Made by a program: the position numbers and the translations under genes. From assembly GCA_016840125.1 (NCBI GenBank), contig JAEOSY010000121.1, forward strand, positions 1 to 37,551: DNA of 37,551 nt, written 5' to 3'. The notes beneath the pieces were generated by a model, which was not told the origin of the DNA, made no database searches, and was given only the letters and a program-made list of their open reading frames with translations. The stretch is from Candidatus Helarchaeota archaeon. Lineage in GTDB: Archaea; Asgardarchaeota; Lokiarchaeia; Helarchaeales; HEL-GB-A. The first letter of the stretch is position 1. Each line of letters begins with the position of its first letter. Below, piece after piece: positions 7,144-14,958 of this stretch.

Positions 7144-8408
7144 ATTTGGAAGCTCTCATCGGTTTCCGGTGCAATTCCATTTAATTTAGTAGTTTCATTT
7201 ATTTCTTTTGCCAACGCCTTGCAACTTTCTTCCTCACCGTGAACACAGAAGATAGTTAAATCTTTATTTTTTTCTAGAGAATGAATGAAATCCCAAAGGC
7301 CGGATCGTCCTGTATGCGATGAGAATTTAAACCGTTCAACCTGAGCGTTCACTTCATTCTCACCCCATTTCATTTTGTCTAGTAAAATTTGTCCGGGAGT
7401 ATCTGGAATTTGGAAACTCACTAAAAATATTCCATTCATTTTATTTTGAAACAACTCATCCATATAACTAACTACCGTTCCACCCTTTAACATACCCGAT
7501 GGTGCAATAATAACTCCTGGGGCTGATACCGCTTGTTCTCGTTCTATTACTTTTCGTCTCCCCCTCGATATTAGATGGGCTCGCCCGATTGCCTTTTTAA
7601 AAAGTTTATAATCACGGAAGTAACTTGGGTAGGATGAAAAAATACGGCTAACTGTTCTCGCCATTCCATCTATGTAAATGGGATATTTAAACCCATAATT
7701 TTGTAAAATACAAAGGATTTCTTGCGAACGCGCTACTCCAAAAGCTGGGATCAGCACAATTCCATCCTGATCCACGATAGTATTAATTTTTTTAATGAAG
7801 TCCTTTTCAATTTCCACTCGTTTGGGATGGGATTCTAGCGCATACGTGCTTTCAATTATTAAGCCATCCAATTTTGAGTATTTGAACTGAGCTCTTTTCA
7901 AGAGCTGGGTAGCATTTGAATTAAAGTCACTTGTATAAAGCAGTTTTTTTCCATTTACTTCTAGATATATTGAAGTACTTCCCGGAATATGTCCCGCATC
8001 TAGAAAGTGGGCTGTACATTGAGAATTTATCTTTCTTTTCCCGTACATGATTCGTTTGGCATGATCTGTCATTCTCAATAATTCCGGCTTTCCAAACGGC
8101 AAAAAATACTCTGAAATCCGTATCATATCAAACAGAAGAATCTGAGTTATATCAATAGTTAATGGCGTTGCAAATAATCGAGGAATTGAGGTACCACTGA
8201 ATAACAATGGTAATCCTCCTGAATGATCTAGATGGGCATGCGTCAGTAAAATTGCACTTAGATCTTTTGGTCTAATTTCCTTTGGAAACGATGGGCGTTT
8301 TTGCATATACACGCCATAGTCCATTAATAGTGTTCCACTTGCGGTCTCAACTGCAATAGCAGAACCCCCTATTTGCAGACATCCACCAAGAAAATTAATC
8401 TCAACCAT
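7140..8408 (-). CDS. beta-CASP metallo-beta-lactamase RNase (CPSF/RNase J type)
   Basis: 422 aa with the metallo-beta-lactamase motif HAHLDHSGG at 57-65, the DAGHIPGS and SDF metal ligands, and the beta-CASP segment with APSGM and SSHTGR. These place it among archaeal beta-CASP ribonucleases, enzymes of RNA 3'-end processing and decay. It lacks the N-terminal KH domains of aCPSF1, so it resembles the shorter aCPSF2 or related forms. It begins at ATG 8406-8408 and has no signal peptide, consistent with action in the cytoplasm. It is convergent with the archaemetzincin gene (4-nt overlap of ends) and divergent from the PAC2 gene, with 174 nt between them. The exact subgroup is uncertain. Confidence 0.85.
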   Translation of the reverse strand: MVEINFLGGCLQIGGSAIAVETASGTLLMDYGVYMQKRPSFPKEIRPKDLSAILLTHAHLDHSGGLPLLFSGTSIPRLFATPLTIDITQILLFDMIRISEYFLPFGKPELLRMTDHAKRIMYGKRKINSQCTAHFLDAGHIPGSTSIYLEVNGKKLLYTSDFNSNATQLLKRAQFKYSKLDGLIIESTYALESHPKRVEIEKDFIKKINTIVDQDGIVLIPAFGVARSQEILCILQNYGFKYPIYIDGMARTVSRIFSSYPSYFRDYKLFKKAIGRAHLISRGRRKVIEREQAVSAPGVIIAPSGMLKGGTVVSYMDELFQNKMNGIFLVSFQIPDTPGQILLDKMKWGENEVNAQVERFKFSSHTGRSGLWDFIHSLEKNKDLTIFCVHGEEESCKALAKEINETTKLNGIAPETDESFQI

Positions 8409-8525
8409 TCTTCAGAACCGAGCCCGTTTAGCAAAAACCAACTATTTGTGTTATTTCTTTTTTTGTTTAATGATGTTTTGAAAACCATTAAATATTTTGG
8501 TTTTTCAATTTTCTTAGATAGCATG

Positions 8526-8533
8526 AATAAATA
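8526..8533 (+). promoter_or_regulatory. TATA-like element of the PAC2-family gene
   Basis: AATAAATA about 50 nt before the ATG of the PAC2-family gene, in the 174-nt divergent gap. The spacing would give a leader of about 25 nt that contains the SD-like GGATGGT just before the start. It was read by eye only. Confidence 0.3.
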
Positions 8534-8582
8534 GGTCCCAATTTTATTCTTTAGATGGATCTAAAGGTATGGATGGTAAAAT

Positions 8583-9302
8583 ATGGTAATCAAAATTGTA
8601 ATTAATGATGATATAGAGGTTGATTATGAAAATTCAGTATTTATCACGGGCTTTCATGGACTTGGGTGGACTGGATACATTGCAATTCGACATATCATAA
8701 AAACTGTGGAGACTGAAAGGATAGGATATATAGATGGTGATATTCTCCCTGATATCATCTCTCTAGAAGGAGATCGCTTGGTATTACCTTTCGAATTTCA
8801 CAAATATAAGAATTTTATTGTATTTCAACCCCCTATCCAACCTATTTTGATCGAACCGCACAAAACTATCAGAACTCTAGCCGAATGGATTGTGAACTCC
8901 AATTTTAAAGAAACTGTTTTAATCGGTGGGCTAGACGTCCGATTTCAACAAGAAGCACAAACTATCCGAATATTACCGACAAGCTCCTATAATAAAGCGA
9001 AAGATTTTGAGGTACCATATCTGGAAAAAAGCCTGCCAGTTAGAGGTCCTCTTGCCATGTTATTAACACATCTCGAGATATTAAACTTCCCCTCCCTTGT
9101 GGTCTTACCTTACGCCCGCCCTAACCGCCCTGACCCAGCGGCTGCCGCTGTAGCTATCGATTTTCTAAACAAATATTATGATCTCGGAATTTCAACATCT
9201 CAACTTCAAACCGACGCTCAGAAAATTGAGGATGAAATTGCGGAAATTATTCGCCAAGAACGCGAGCAAACTGAACGAGAACCACGCGACATGTATATTT
9301 AA
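8583..9302 (+). CDS. PAC2 family protein (proteasome-assembly-chaperone-like)
   Basis: 239 aa of the PAC2 family: FITGFHGLGWTGYIAIRHII near the N terminus, a central TVLIGGLDV strand, then RGPLAMLLTHLEILNFPSLVVLPYA and a PDPAAAAVAIDFLNKYY helix. In eukaryotes PAC2 is a proteasome assembly chaperone. The archaeal members share the fold, but their role is largely undefined. The last 25 residues are a charged helix with many Glu and Arg (IRQEREQTEREPRDMYI). The start is ATG 8583 with GGATGGT upstream. No proteasome gene lies nearby. It appears to be a single-gene transcript followed by a 219-nt AT-rich gap in which I see only possible promoter elements for the next gene. Confidence 0.75.
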   Translation: MVIKIVINDDIEVDYENSVFITGFHGLGWTGYIAIRHIIKTVETERIGYIDGDILPDIISLEGDRLVLPFEFHKYKNFIVFQPPIQPILIEPHKTIRTLAEWIVNSNFKETVLIGGLDVRFQQEAQTIRILPTSSYNKAKDFEVPYLEKSLPVRGPLAMLLTHLEILNFPSLVVLPYARPNRPDPAAAAVAIDFLNKYYDLGISTSQLQTDAQKIEDEIAEIIRQEREQTEREPRDMYI

Positions 9303-9521
9303 AAGCTAATTTTACTCTTCGATTTTAAAATTGTCTCTCCCTTTCCCTTTAAATTCCGATTTTATTTTTTTCTTCTATTATTTCTCTTAATAATCTAATT
9401 TTCTTAACTACTCAAATATCGTAATAATTATATATTGATAATTGACTATTTTATATTCATAAGTACAATTTGTAAGTACTAAAACAAATCTTAAAAAAAA
9501 AATAATTTTGAGGTATAAAAT

Positions 9522-10046
9522 ATGGCGGCTCGAGCGATTGTTGGCATATTACTCGGAATTTTATTTGCTCCAGTATTATTTCTGCTTTTGGCGTCTATCG
9601 GCGATAACACAATATTTGCAACTTGGTTCTGGAATATGACAGGTGACTTTACAGCCTTCCTTACAGGTTGGATGGGTGCGGGAGTCGAATCAGGAATTGC
9701 ACCGCTTCTTTCAAGTGTTTCCTATCCAAGCGGGTTAGTTGATGCATTTGGCCCTAGTGTGAGCTTATTATCGAACTGGATCCCCACTTATGCTCCCGCT
9801 TTAATAACATGGGTTGTTATCGGTGCATGGGCTGGATCTGTTGAGCGTAGTGCAGGACGTGGAATTGGCGTTGGCATCGGTATTTGGCTAGGTTGGCTCA
9901 TCATTGCGATTATTGGAGGATTAGTAATGCCTCTGGTAATCAATCCCTTAATCCTTGATGTAGTTCTTGGCATGTTATTGACAGCGATTGTAGTAATACT
10001 AGTAGCGGCGATATTCGGAGCGATGACTAAGTCCGAGGAATTTTAA
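9522..10046 (+). CDS. integral membrane protein, unknown function
   Basis: 174 residues with about four hydrophobic segments: AIVGILLGILFAPVLFLLLA at the N terminus, ALITWVVIGAWAG in the middle, and two closely spaced ones (GIWLGWLIIAIIGGLVMPLV and VVLGMLLTAIVVILVAAIFG). A 60-residue loop between the first two is poor in charge. The C terminus FGAMTKSEEF is short and polar. No enzyme motif is visible. The start is ATG 9522 with GAGGT six bases upstream, a strong SD. It stands alone, and the next gene is convergent. The frame is clearly real; I do not recognise the family. Confidence 0.65.
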   Translation: MAARAIVGILLGILFAPVLFLLLASIGDNTIFATWFWNMTGDFTAFLTGWMGAGVESGIAPLLSSVSYPSGLVDAFGPSVSLLSNWIPTYAPALITWVVIGAWAGSVERSAGRGIGVGIGIWLGWLIIAIIGGLVMPLVINPLILDVVLGMLLTAIVVILVAAIFGAMTKSEEF

Positions 10047-10114
10047 ATTCCTATTCTTTTTTTTTCCTGGTTTTTGAAATAGATTTCGATGAATAGAATA
10101 CAATTAAAACAATT

Positions 10115-11227
10115 TTAAGAATAAATTTTAATCAGTTGAATAATAATTTCTTCCCAATTAAATTTTTCAGCAAGTTCCCTAGATCTTTCACCCATCTCCT
10201 CTCGTAACTTCTTGTCTTGGATTAATAATCTCATATTTGTTGTTAAATGTTTTATATTTCCTGGCGAATGTAAGAATCCATTAATCTTATTCCGAATTAA
10301 CTCTGAGATTCCAGGTGATTTAGATGCAAGGATTGGAAGACTTGATGCCATTGCTTCTAAAATAGCAAGCGGTAAACCCTCTCTCTGAGATGCCATTATA
10401 AATATATCAGCTCCAGATAAATACTTCGGAACTTTTTTGTGAGGAATCGTTCCAATGAACCGTACATGATCTTTAATACCCAACCTTCGACATAAATCCC
10501 TTAAAAATTGTTCTTTTTTGCCCGAACCTATAATTGTTAGCATAACTAGTGGACTATTATTCTTAAAATGTGATACTGCCTTGATTATATCCGATACTCT
10601 TTTGATTTTGACTAAACGCCCAACAAACATCAATTCAATTGTGGATTTAGGTGTAGTGTCCCGAAAATAGTTTTTCAAATCTACTCCATTTGATAGAGCT
10701 GAAATCCGGTTATTCGGCCAGATTCGAGTCATGAAGTTTTTCATATGGTGTGATACTGCTAGCACGATATTAGCTTTGGATATGATAAATTTACCAAGTG
10801 ATTGGCGGTAAAGGGAACTAGAATCATAAATTTCACTTCCCCGAGCCCAAACAACTATTTTTTTTCTTAGAATTTTACCTGCAACAACGGCAATTAACCC
10901 ATTTTGGTTTATTTGTTGCCCATGAATGATGTCAGGCTTAATTTTTAGGATATTTATCAAACCGAAAAGGAATTGTGTAACAAATCGAAAAATACGAGGA
11001 GTTGGACATGTAATTCGATGTATTCTATACCCTTGAAAATCTTCAATTTTTTTTAAACTCCGTATTTTTCTACCAATTTTTAATCTCACATTTCTTGTTA
11101 TGATATGAACCTCAAAGTGCCTTTGGACCAAGAGTTTGGCAATTTTCTGCGTGGCTATCTCAGTCCCCCCCAGTCCAGTTGGAGGAAAATCGGAAACTAT
11201 TATTCCAACTTTAATGGTCCGTTTCAA
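10115..11227 (-). CDS. GT4-family glycosyltransferase
   Basis: 370 aa with a GT-B fold of the GT4 type. The N terminus VGIIVSDFPPTGLGGTEIAT is the acceptor-side Rossmann start with its glycine loop. The C-terminal half carries ELMFVGRLVKIKRV, the sugar-nucleotide-binding REGLPLAILEAMASSLPIL with the spaced Glu pair, and ASKSPGISELI. Such enzymes transfer a sugar from a nucleotide donor to a lipid or polysaccharide on the cytoplasmic side. The donor and acceptor cannot be told. The start is TTG 11227 with AGGGAT seven bases upstream. It lies 36 nt downstream of MetRS on the same strand and may be read from the same transcript, although no functional link is evident. Confidence 0.82.
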   Translation of the reverse strand: MKRTIKVGIIVSDFPPTGLGGTEIATQKIAKLLVQRHFEVHIITRNVRLKIGRKIRSLKKIEDFQGYRIHRITCPTPRIFRFVTQFLFGLINILKIKPDIIHGQQINQNGLIAVVAGKILRKKIVVWARGSEIYDSSSLYRQSLGKFIISKANIVLAVSHHMKNFMTRIWPNNRISALSNGVDLKNYFRDTTPKSTIELMFVGRLVKIKRVSDIIKAVSHFKNNSPLVMLTIIGSGKKEQFLRDLCRRLGIKDHVRFIGTIPHKKVPKYLSGADIFIMASQREGLPLAILEAMASSLPILASKSPGISELIRNKINGFLHSPGNIKHLTTNMRLLIQDKKLREEMGERSRELAEKFNWEEIIIQLIKIYS

Positions 11228-11263
11228 TTCAGTTATCCCTAAAATAGATTGAAAAATAAGTTA

Positions 11264-13294
11264 TTAAAAAACTTTCGAGCCGATCTCAATGTCTCCATCC
11301 GGTGAAAGGATTTTCACCGAATCTTTAGTAGCTGCAGCTAAGATCATCCCCTCCGAGAGTACACCCTTTAGTTTTGTCGGTTGAAGGTTGACGAGGACTG
11401 CCACTAATTTCTCTTTTAAGTCTTCAGGTTTATAGAATGTTTTTAATCCTGCAACACATTGTATTTTCCGTTTTCCAACGTCAATAATTAATTTAATTAG
11501 CTTATCTGCCCCTTTAATTGATTGAATTTCTATAATTTTTCCGATTCTAATATCTAATTTTTTAAATTCTTCGAAAGTTATTTGATCTGCTGGTTTTGAT
11601 TCTTTCATTTTTTCTCCCTTCCTAATTGAATCGAGTTTTGTCTCTAACTCTTTTGATTTCACTTTAAAGAAAAGGGTTTTTGGTGCAGGAATAGTATAGT
11701 CTGTGGGAATGAATAGGTCTGAAGCCTCATTCCATAGAACTTCGTTAATATTTTTTTGAATTCCCAATAAATTCCAAATTTTCTCGCTGGAATTTGGAAT
11801 AAATGGTGATGTAAGTATTGCCAGAGAACGCACTAATTGAATAGAAAGATTTAAAGTCGTTCCTGTTTTCTTTTTATCTTCTTTAATTTGATGCCAGGGT
11901 TCCTTTACACTTAAATAATTATTTCCCTTTCGAGCTAATCCCATAATCTCTCTCAATGCTGCTTTAAATTTAAAAGACTCGATTAAATTTGCTACAATTT
12001 GAGGTGTTTCTTTTATTGCTTGAATTAAATCGTTATCATCCTCATCAAGTGACCCGCGTTCTGGAACTTTTCCTTGAAAATAATTTGTAATAAAGGTTAG
12101 AGTGCGGTGGATAAAATTTCCGAGCACATCATTCAAGTCAGAATTGACATAAGTCGCCAAATCCTTCAATGAAAAGCTGACATCCTTTAACTCTGGCCTA
12201 GACGCAAGAAGACTATATCGCCAGTAGTCAACAGGCGCTAATTCCAAAGCTTCATCAATCCAAATACCAACATTATGTGATTTACTAAACTTTTGCCCAT
12301 TATATTGAAGATATTCAGTTGATGAAACATTATATGGTAACACATAATCTAATTTTGTTGCTAAAAGGAGGGCTGGGAATATAAGTAGATGAAATGGAAT
12401 ATTATCTTTCCCAATGAAAAATACTGTTTTTGTATCTTTCTTAAACCAAAATTCCTTCCAATAATCTGCTTTCTTGTTTATCTCAGCCCATTGTTTCGTT
12501 GCGCTAACATAACCTAACACGGCTTCAAACCATACATAAACCGATTTACCCTCGGATCCCGGAAATGGTGTGGGTATTCCCCATTTTAAGTCACGTGTAA
12601 TCGCACGGGGTTTTAATCCTTCTTTTAAGATTCCAAGACACCAGTTTCGAGCATTATCTGGAAGCACAGGATGTGTCTGAATAAAATTTCTCAACGGCTC
12701 TTCAAATTTTTTAAAATCAAAGTACCAATGCTTCGTCTTCTTAATGATAGGAGTTGTTGTTTTGCAAATTGTGCAATACGGTTCTAATAAATCGGTAGGT
12801 TCAAGCAAGCGATCACATGATTCACATTGATCTCCCCTAGCGTTTGAACCACAATGTGGACATTTCCCCTCAACATATCTATCTGGAAGAAATAATTTTT
12901 CTCTCGGGCAATATAACATCTCAATTTCTTGGGTGAAAATATATCCATTACTAAACACGGTTTGATAAAAATCTTGAACGTATTCTATGTGAACTGGATT
13001 GTGAGTTCTTGTATAATTATCGTATGAAATTCCCCATTTTTCAAATAAATTACTGATTGAATTATGTATTTTATCCGTGAGCTCCTTTGGCTCTAGACCT
13101 TGCTTTATTGCTGCGGCTGCATTTGGAGTGCCATGCTCATCACTCCCCGAAACAAATACTACCTCTGCCCCCTTAGAACGTAAATACCGGGCAAAAACAT
13201 CCGCCGACAATACTGATCCGATCAGATTCCCCAAATGCGGAATTCCGTATGCATACGGCCAGGCTGAAGTAACAACCCATTTTTCTTTGCCCAT
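11264..13294 (-). CDS. metG: methionyl-tRNA synthetase with C-terminal tRNA-binding domain
   Basis: 676 aa, a full-length MetRS that charges tRNA-Met. The HIGH-type motif is HLGN (20-23). The SGSDEHGTPN segment is intact. The zinc-binding connective domain has several CxxC pairs (CPHCGSN, CESCDRL, CTIC). The KMSKS motif is KFSKS, near residue 335. The anticodon-binding helical domain follows (CLGILKEGL and FIHRTLTF regions), and the last 110 residues are a Trbp/EMAPII-like OB fold (TFEEFKKLDIRIGKIIEIQ). It starts at ATG 13294 with GGTGAT upstream. Upstream on the same strand is a shortened paralogue, and a third relic lies near 18.2 kb, so this locus has been duplicated repeatedly. This copy keeps every catalytic motif and is the functional one. 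Confidence 0.95.
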   Translation of the reverse strand: MGKEKWVVTSAWPYAYGIPHLGNLIGSVLSADVFARYLRSKGAEVVFVSGSDEHGTPNAAAAIKQGLEPKELTDKIHNSISNLFEKWGISYDNYTRTHNPVHIEYVQDFYQTVFSNGYIFTQEIEMLYCPREKLFLPDRYVEGKCPHCGSNARGDQCESCDRLLEPTDLLEPYCTICKTTTPIIKKTKHWYFDFKKFEEPLRNFIQTHPVLPDNARNWCLGILKEGLKPRAITRDLKWGIPTPFPGSEGKSVYVWFEAVLGYVSATKQWAEINKKADYWKEFWFKKDTKTVFFIGKDNIPFHLLIFPALLLATKLDYVLPYNVSSTEYLQYNGQKFSKSHNVGIWIDEALELAPVDYWRYSLLASRPELKDVSFSLKDLATYVNSDLNDVLGNFIHRTLTFITNYFQGKVPERGSLDEDDNDLIQAIKETPQIVANLIESFKFKAALREIMGLARKGNNYLSVKEPWHQIKEDKKKTGTTLNLSIQLVRSLAILTSPFIPNSSEKIWNLLGIQKNINEVLWNEASDLFIPTDYTIPAPKTLFFKVKSKELETKLDSIRKGEKMKESKPADQITFEEFKKLDIRIGKIIEIQSIKGADKLIKLIIDVGKRKIQCVAGLKTFYKPEDLKEKLVAVLVNLQPTKLKGVLSEGMILAAATKDSVKILSPDGDIEIGSKVF

Positions 13295-13452
13295 AGTATC
13301 ACCACTTTTAGATAAATAATTCCTACAATTTTTTATACTTTTCTTGTTTTCAAGTTACACAAAAGAAAAATCAAGTCAAACTTGAGTTTTTTCCTCTACT
13401 TTTAATAGTTTTTCGTCAATTTAGTTTTTTAAATCCCTAATCTTTGCTCACT

Positions 13453-14469
13453 TTAATGATTTTTTAGATTTCTGTACTTTTTTTTTTTCCTAAATGTCCT
13501 TAACCTATTCTCCATCTCTTTGGCATATACTGGTGGGAAAAGTTTTTGTGGTTTCTTTATCTTAAATCCAGATTTAATCGCTAAATTTGATGCATCACTC
13601 CATCTTATTCTCTCAATTTTTTCTGAGATCCCTAAAAAACTCCAGATTTTTTGGCTTGTATTAGGCAAATAGGGCAATAAAAGAATGGCAAGAGTTCTAA
13701 CGCACTGAATACATAAATTGAGTGTAGTTCCAATTCTCATATCAGCTTGTGCTTTTTTGTCCCATGGTTTATTACGGCTTAAATAATCGTACCCCTTTCT
13801 AACTAAGTTGAATATTTTTTTAAGTGCGGATTTGAAGCTAAACGATTCGATTAAACCTGCAACTAATTTAGGAGTTTCTTGAATCGCTTGAATAAAATCA
13901 ATATCGTCTTCATCATAATCTGAACTAGCCACTCTTTCTGGAACTCTTCCAGAGAGGCGTTTGTAGATGAAAGTTAATGTGCGGTGAATAAAATCTCCAA
14001 GAAAAACAGAGAAATAGTCAACTGATATTACAAAATCTTCAAAGGAAAACCGCCCTTCCTTTAAGTCAGAACTGGAGTCAATGAGCCAATATCTCCAGTA
14101 ATCGACTGGTGCCAACTCGAGAGCTTCATCTATCCGGATTTGGATATCATAAGATTTACTAGGTTTTTGACAAAAATCCTGAACATTTTCTAGGTGATCC
14201 GTGCTATAGGTTCTGTTATAATTGTCAAATGAAATTCCCCAATTTTCAAATAGGCTATTAATAGAATCTAGACCATATCCTTTTGCTAAAGCTGCATCTG
14301 GAGTACCTTGCTCATCAATCCTGAAAATAAATACCAAATTTGCACCCTTAGAACGTAGATAGCGGGCAAAAATGTCCGCAGATAAACTCAACTCAAATAA
14401 ATTACCCAAATACGGAATTCCATCTACATTCGGCCAGGTTACTGTTACCACCCATTTGTCTCTCTTCAA
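13453..14469 (-). CDS. shortened MetRS paralogue, probably inactive
   Basis: An intact 338-codon frame homologous to the adjacent MetRS but lacking about 225 internal residues. The N terminus matches (KWVVTVTWPNVDGIPYLGN, ADIFARYLRSKGA) as far as VQDFCQ at residues 96-101. It then jumps directly to KPSKSYD, the KMSKS region, and continues through RIDEALELAPVDYWRY, FIHRTLTF and the anticodon-binding helices. The lost block contains the zinc-binding connective domain and most of the catalytic core. The C-terminal OB domain is also missing. The HIGH motif has become YLGN and SGSDEHGTPN has become FRIDEQGTPD. The start is TTG. The frame has no stop or frameshift, so it may be expressed as a binding protein or be recently dead. 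It cannot be a normal synthetase. Confidence 0.7.
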   Translation of the reverse strand: MKRDKWVVTVTWPNVDGIPYLGNLFELSLSADIFARYLRSKGANLVFIFRIDEQGTPDAALAKGYGLDSINSLFENWGISFDNYNRTYSTDHLENVQDFCQKPSKSYDIQIRIDEALELAPVDYWRYWLIDSSSDLKEGRFSFEDFVISVDYFSVFLGDFIHRTLTFIYKRLSGRVPERVASSDYDEDDIDFIQAIQETPKLVAGLIESFSFKSALKKIFNLVRKGYDYLSRNKPWDKKAQADMRIGTTLNLCIQCVRTLAILLLPYLPNTSQKIWSFLGISEKIERIRWSDASNLAIKSGFKIKKPQKLFPPVYAKEMENRLRTFRKKKKYRNLKNH

Positions 14470-14588
14470 GAAATCACTACCGCTCTATTCAAATAATTCC
14501 CTAAATGAGTAATTTCTCATACCCAAAATTATTACATCGAATAAGCGATGGAATTTTTTATAGGTTTTGGGTTTCACTTAAAAAAAGA

Positions 14589-14957
14589 TTAAGTTCCAGA
14601 TGAATTATTCTCTTTAATGAAAGCGACTAAATTCTTTAGCAAGAAAGGTTTGTGGAGAAAATAAATTGCTCCTATTGCAAGTGCCTGGTTCTTGACCCCC
14701 TGATCCGCACTCGCAAAAATAATTTTGGATGCACTATCTACTTGAAGAATCTCCCTCGTTGCCTCTATTCCATCTTTTAATGGCATCCTATGATCCATAA
14801 TAATAAAATCGGGTTTTTTTGCCAGGGTTTTAAACATCGAAACCGCTTCGTCACCGTCCTTAGCACTACCAAGAATATTTATTCCAAAGATAGGTAGCAT
14901 TTCGGTATAAAGTGACCGTAAAGTCGGCTCATCTTCGACTATCAAAACGCTGGTTAT
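14589..14957 (-). CDS. stand-alone response-regulator receiver domain
   Basis: A single REC domain of about 122 aa with no output domain. It has the acidic pair in LIVEDEP, the phospho-acceptor Asp in IIMDHRMP, the switch Ser in IIFASAD and the conserved Lys in FLHKPF. It lies directly downstream of the multi-PAS histidine kinase, sharing its mRNA; the kinase stop and this start are separated by 1 nt, so the kinase is the obvious phosphodonor. The first canonical codon is TTG 14945, which would delete the start of the first beta strand. An SD GAGGTGA (14964-14970) lies six bases before ATA 14955-14957, which fits much better than the TTG 18 bases away. Confidence 0.85.
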   Translation of the reverse strand: MTSVLIVEDEPTLRSLYTEMLPIFGINILGSAKDGDEAVSMFKTLAKKPDFIIMDHRMPLKDGIEATREILQVDSASKIIFASADQGVKNQALAIGAIYFLHKPFLLKNLVAFIKENNSSGT

Positions 14958-14958
14958 T

